Source: MPNP01 sp965221445 (GTDB taxonomy: Bacteria > Pseudomonadota > Alphaproteobacteria > Rhodobacterales > Rhodobacteraceae). From it: a stretch of 64,000 nucleotides of DNA. Both the position numbers and the translations under genes were made by a program. The notes under the pieces were generated by a model. The model ran no database searches. It was given only the letters and a program-made list of their open reading frames with translations, and was not told the DNA's origin. Where the stretch lies: positions 2,418,001 through 2,482,000 of the forward strand of contig CBDCSF010000013.1 of assembly GCA_965221445.1 (NCBI GenBank), given 5' to 3'. Within the stretch, counting starts at the first letter, position 1, and each line of letters opens with the position of its first letter. This document shows positions 62,550 to 64,000 of the stretch, piece by piece.

Positions 62550-64000
62550 TTAGTAAACCCTCTTCTTTGGTGCAACAATTGCAGGATCTATTCCACCTTC
62601 CTCGGGTGATAAAAGAAAATCCGAATGAACGGGGCGGTAGGACATTTCTACCTCAGTTTTGTCAACCCAGGCCAAGCTATGGGCACGCCAATTCTTGTCG
62701 TCTCTTTCGGGATAATCCTCGTGGGCATGTGCACCACGACTTTCCTTTCTTTTATAGGCGGAATTTACTGTCGCGAGGGAGCTAGCCATAAGGTTTTCCA
62801 ACTCAAGTGTTTCCATAAGATCGGAGTTCCAGACCATAGACTGATCTGTAACCTTAATGTTATCTAGAATAGCTGCTACCCGCTTTATTTCTTCTACACC
62901 CTTGGCAAGGGTAGCATCACTGCGGAATACGGCAGCATATTCCTGCATGGCCTTTTGCATCATCAATCGGATTTCTGCAGTTGGTACATCCCCATTTGAA
63001 TGTCTGGTTTTATCAAATCTGTCAAGGATTGCATCTACAGCCCTGTTATCTCCTTCGGGGACTGAACCACCCGGCGATAGTATCTGTCCTGTTCTAATAG
63101 CAGATGCTCGACCGAATACAACCAGATCAGTTAGTGAATTTGAACCAAGTCGATTGGCACCGTGAACTGACGCACTTGCTGCCTCCCCTACAGCCATTAA
63201 CCCCGGCTGGATGGCATCAGGATCATTTTCAGTAGGGTTGATGACCTCTCCCCAGTAATTGGTAGGTATTCCTCCCATGTTGTAGTGTACAGTGGGTAGT
63301 ACTGGTATCGGCTGCCTGGTAACATCAACTCCAGCAAATATTTTAGCCGATTCTGATATACCGGGTAATCGTTCTGCCAATATTTCTGGTGGAAGATGGT
63401 TCAGATGTAGTAAAATATGATCCTTTTCCGGTCCAACACCCCTTCCTTCCCTGATTTCGAGAGTCATGCACCGGGAAACAACATCCCGGCTGGCAAGATC
63501 CTTATAGGTCGGGGCATAGCGTTCCATAAAACGTTCACCCTCTGAATTTGTCAGGTAACCTCCCTCACCACGAGCTCCCTCAGTAATCAAAACACCCGCA
63601 CCATAGATACCAGTTGGATGGAACTGAACGAACTCCATATCCTGAAGGGGAAGATTTGCTCTGGCTACCAACCCGTTGCCGTCTCCAGTACAGGTATGGG
63701 CTGAGGTTGCTGAAAAATATGACCGACCATATCCACCTGTAGCCAAGACAACCATTTTGGCTGAAAACTTGTGGAGTTGACCACTTTCCAAATCCCAGGC
63801 AATAATTCCCTGGCAAACACCATCATCAGAAAAGATCAGGTCAAGTGCAAAATACTCAACGAAAAACTCAGCCTTTTTCTTTAACGACTGTCCGTATAGG
63901 GTATGAAGTATGGCATGGCCGGTTCTATCTGCTGCAGCACAGGTTCTTTGGACTGGAGGACCTTCCCCAAATTGGGTGGTATGTCCCCCAAATGGTCTCT
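62550..64000 (-). CDS. sdhA: Succinate dehydrogenase flavoprotein subunit (5' end beyond window)
   Basis: The frame is open from the window's right edge to the TAA at 62550-62552, giving about the last 480 residues of the flavoprotein. Recognisable are 'RPFGGHTTQFGEGPPVQRTC' near the edge, 'DLILVLATGGYGR'-type FAD-domain sequence around 'MVVLATGGYGRSYFSATSAH', 'FVQFHPTGIYGAGVLITEGA' with the catalytic region, 'HYNMGGIPTNYWGEV', 'AAGEAASASVHGANRLGSNS' read here as AVGEAASAS, and the C-terminal 'SRGAHAHEDYPERDDKNW'. It oxidises succinate to fumarate in the citric acid cycle at the inner membrane. The N-terminal flavin-His region is outside the window. Confidence 0.95.
   Translation of the reverse strand, partial: RPFGGHTTQFGEGPPVQRTCAAADRTGHAILHTLYGQSLKKKAEFFVEYFALDLIFSDDGVCQGIIAWDLESGQLHKFSAKMVVLATGGYGRSYFSATSAHTCTGDGNGLVARANLPLQDMEFVQFHPTGIYGAGVLITEGARGEGGYLTNSEGERFMERYAPTYKDLASRDVVSRCMTLEIREGRGVGPEKDHILLHLNHLPPEILAERLPGISESAKIFAGVDVTRQPIPVLPTVHYNMGGIPTNYWGEVINPTENDPDAIQPGLMAVGEAASASVHGANRLGSNSLTDLVVFGRASAIRTGQILSPGGSVPEGDNRAVDAILDRFDKTRHSNGDVPTAEIRLMMQKAMQEYAAVFRSDATLAKGVEEIKRVAAILDNIKVTDQSMVWNSDLMETLELENLMASSLATVNSAYKRKESRGAHAHEDYPERDDKNWRAHSLAWVDKTEVEMSYRPVHSDFLLSPEEGGIDPAIVAPKKRVY

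Noticed and set aside
1..64000. tRNA, rRNA or riboswitch genes
   Set aside because: The larger intergenic gaps were read for T-loop-like and conserved riboswitch-like sequence and none was convincing; a covariance-model search would be needed to exclude small RNAs.

Overview
The window is a 64-kb stretch of AT-rich (low-40s % GC by eye) bacterial chromosome that reads as an alphaproteobacterium, probably a marine or free-living heterotroph. Supporting signs are the lgt-midA-pgeF gene order, UbiK/YqiC, the TIGR01459 HAD family, a CIRCE-controlled groESL pair, a CarD-type regulator, a 2-hydroxychromene-2-carboxylate isomerase homologue, and many ABC transporters, Rieske oxygenases and SDR enzymes. 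Genus-level assignment is not possible from sequence alone. No rRNA, tRNA, CRISPR array or intact mobile element was seen.

Layout. 0-0.7 kb: the end of a family-5 solute-binding protein. 1-7.5 kb: housekeeping genes (PRPP synthase, threonine aldolase, YcgN, RibF, a HAD phosphatase, manganese pyrophosphatase), mostly on the minus strand. 7.7-9.8 kb: groES-groEL behind CIRCE. 10.2-15.1 kb (minus): trxB, an M24-fold protein lacking its metal ligands, pgeF, midA, lgt. 15.2-18.3 kb (plus): ubiK, a YbjN-domain gene, proC, csaA and a D-2-hydroxyacid dehydrogenase. 18.3-22.8 kb (minus): carB and a cyclopropane fatty acid synthase.

23-33.1 kb is the most distinctive block. On one strand it carries an SDR dehydrogenase, a complete glycine-betaine-type ABC transporter whose permease is a tandem duplication in one chain, and a three-subunit acetone-carboxylase-like enzyme (beta, alpha, gamma). 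aspS follows at 33.4 kb.

35.4-50 kb is an accessory catabolic region. It holds a DMT exporter, three separate Rieske oxygenases with no reductase nearby, an SDR, a nitroreductase, a class III aminotransferase and an acyl-CoA dehydrogenase. It also holds a divergent znuA/znuB zinc uptake pair without znuC and an SLC13 permease. All three oxygenases have Glu rather than Asp at the position bridging the Rieske and iron sites, as reported for carnitine oxygenase CntA. Together with the betaine-type transporter this suggests use of quaternary amines or similar compounds. Two decayed genes lie here or nearby: a possible EamA transporter at 47.5 kb and a TnpB C-terminal fragment at 54.6 kb.

50-64 kb: iolB and an iolC-DUF2090 fusion (inositol catabolism), an ABC-2 exporter pair, a DUF1523 protein, a second threonine aldolase, a glycine-zipper lipoprotein, a CarD regulator, a two-domain aldehyde dehydrogenase with deoC (deoxyribose use), and sdhB and sdhA with a small lipoprotein gene between them. 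sdhA runs off the right edge.
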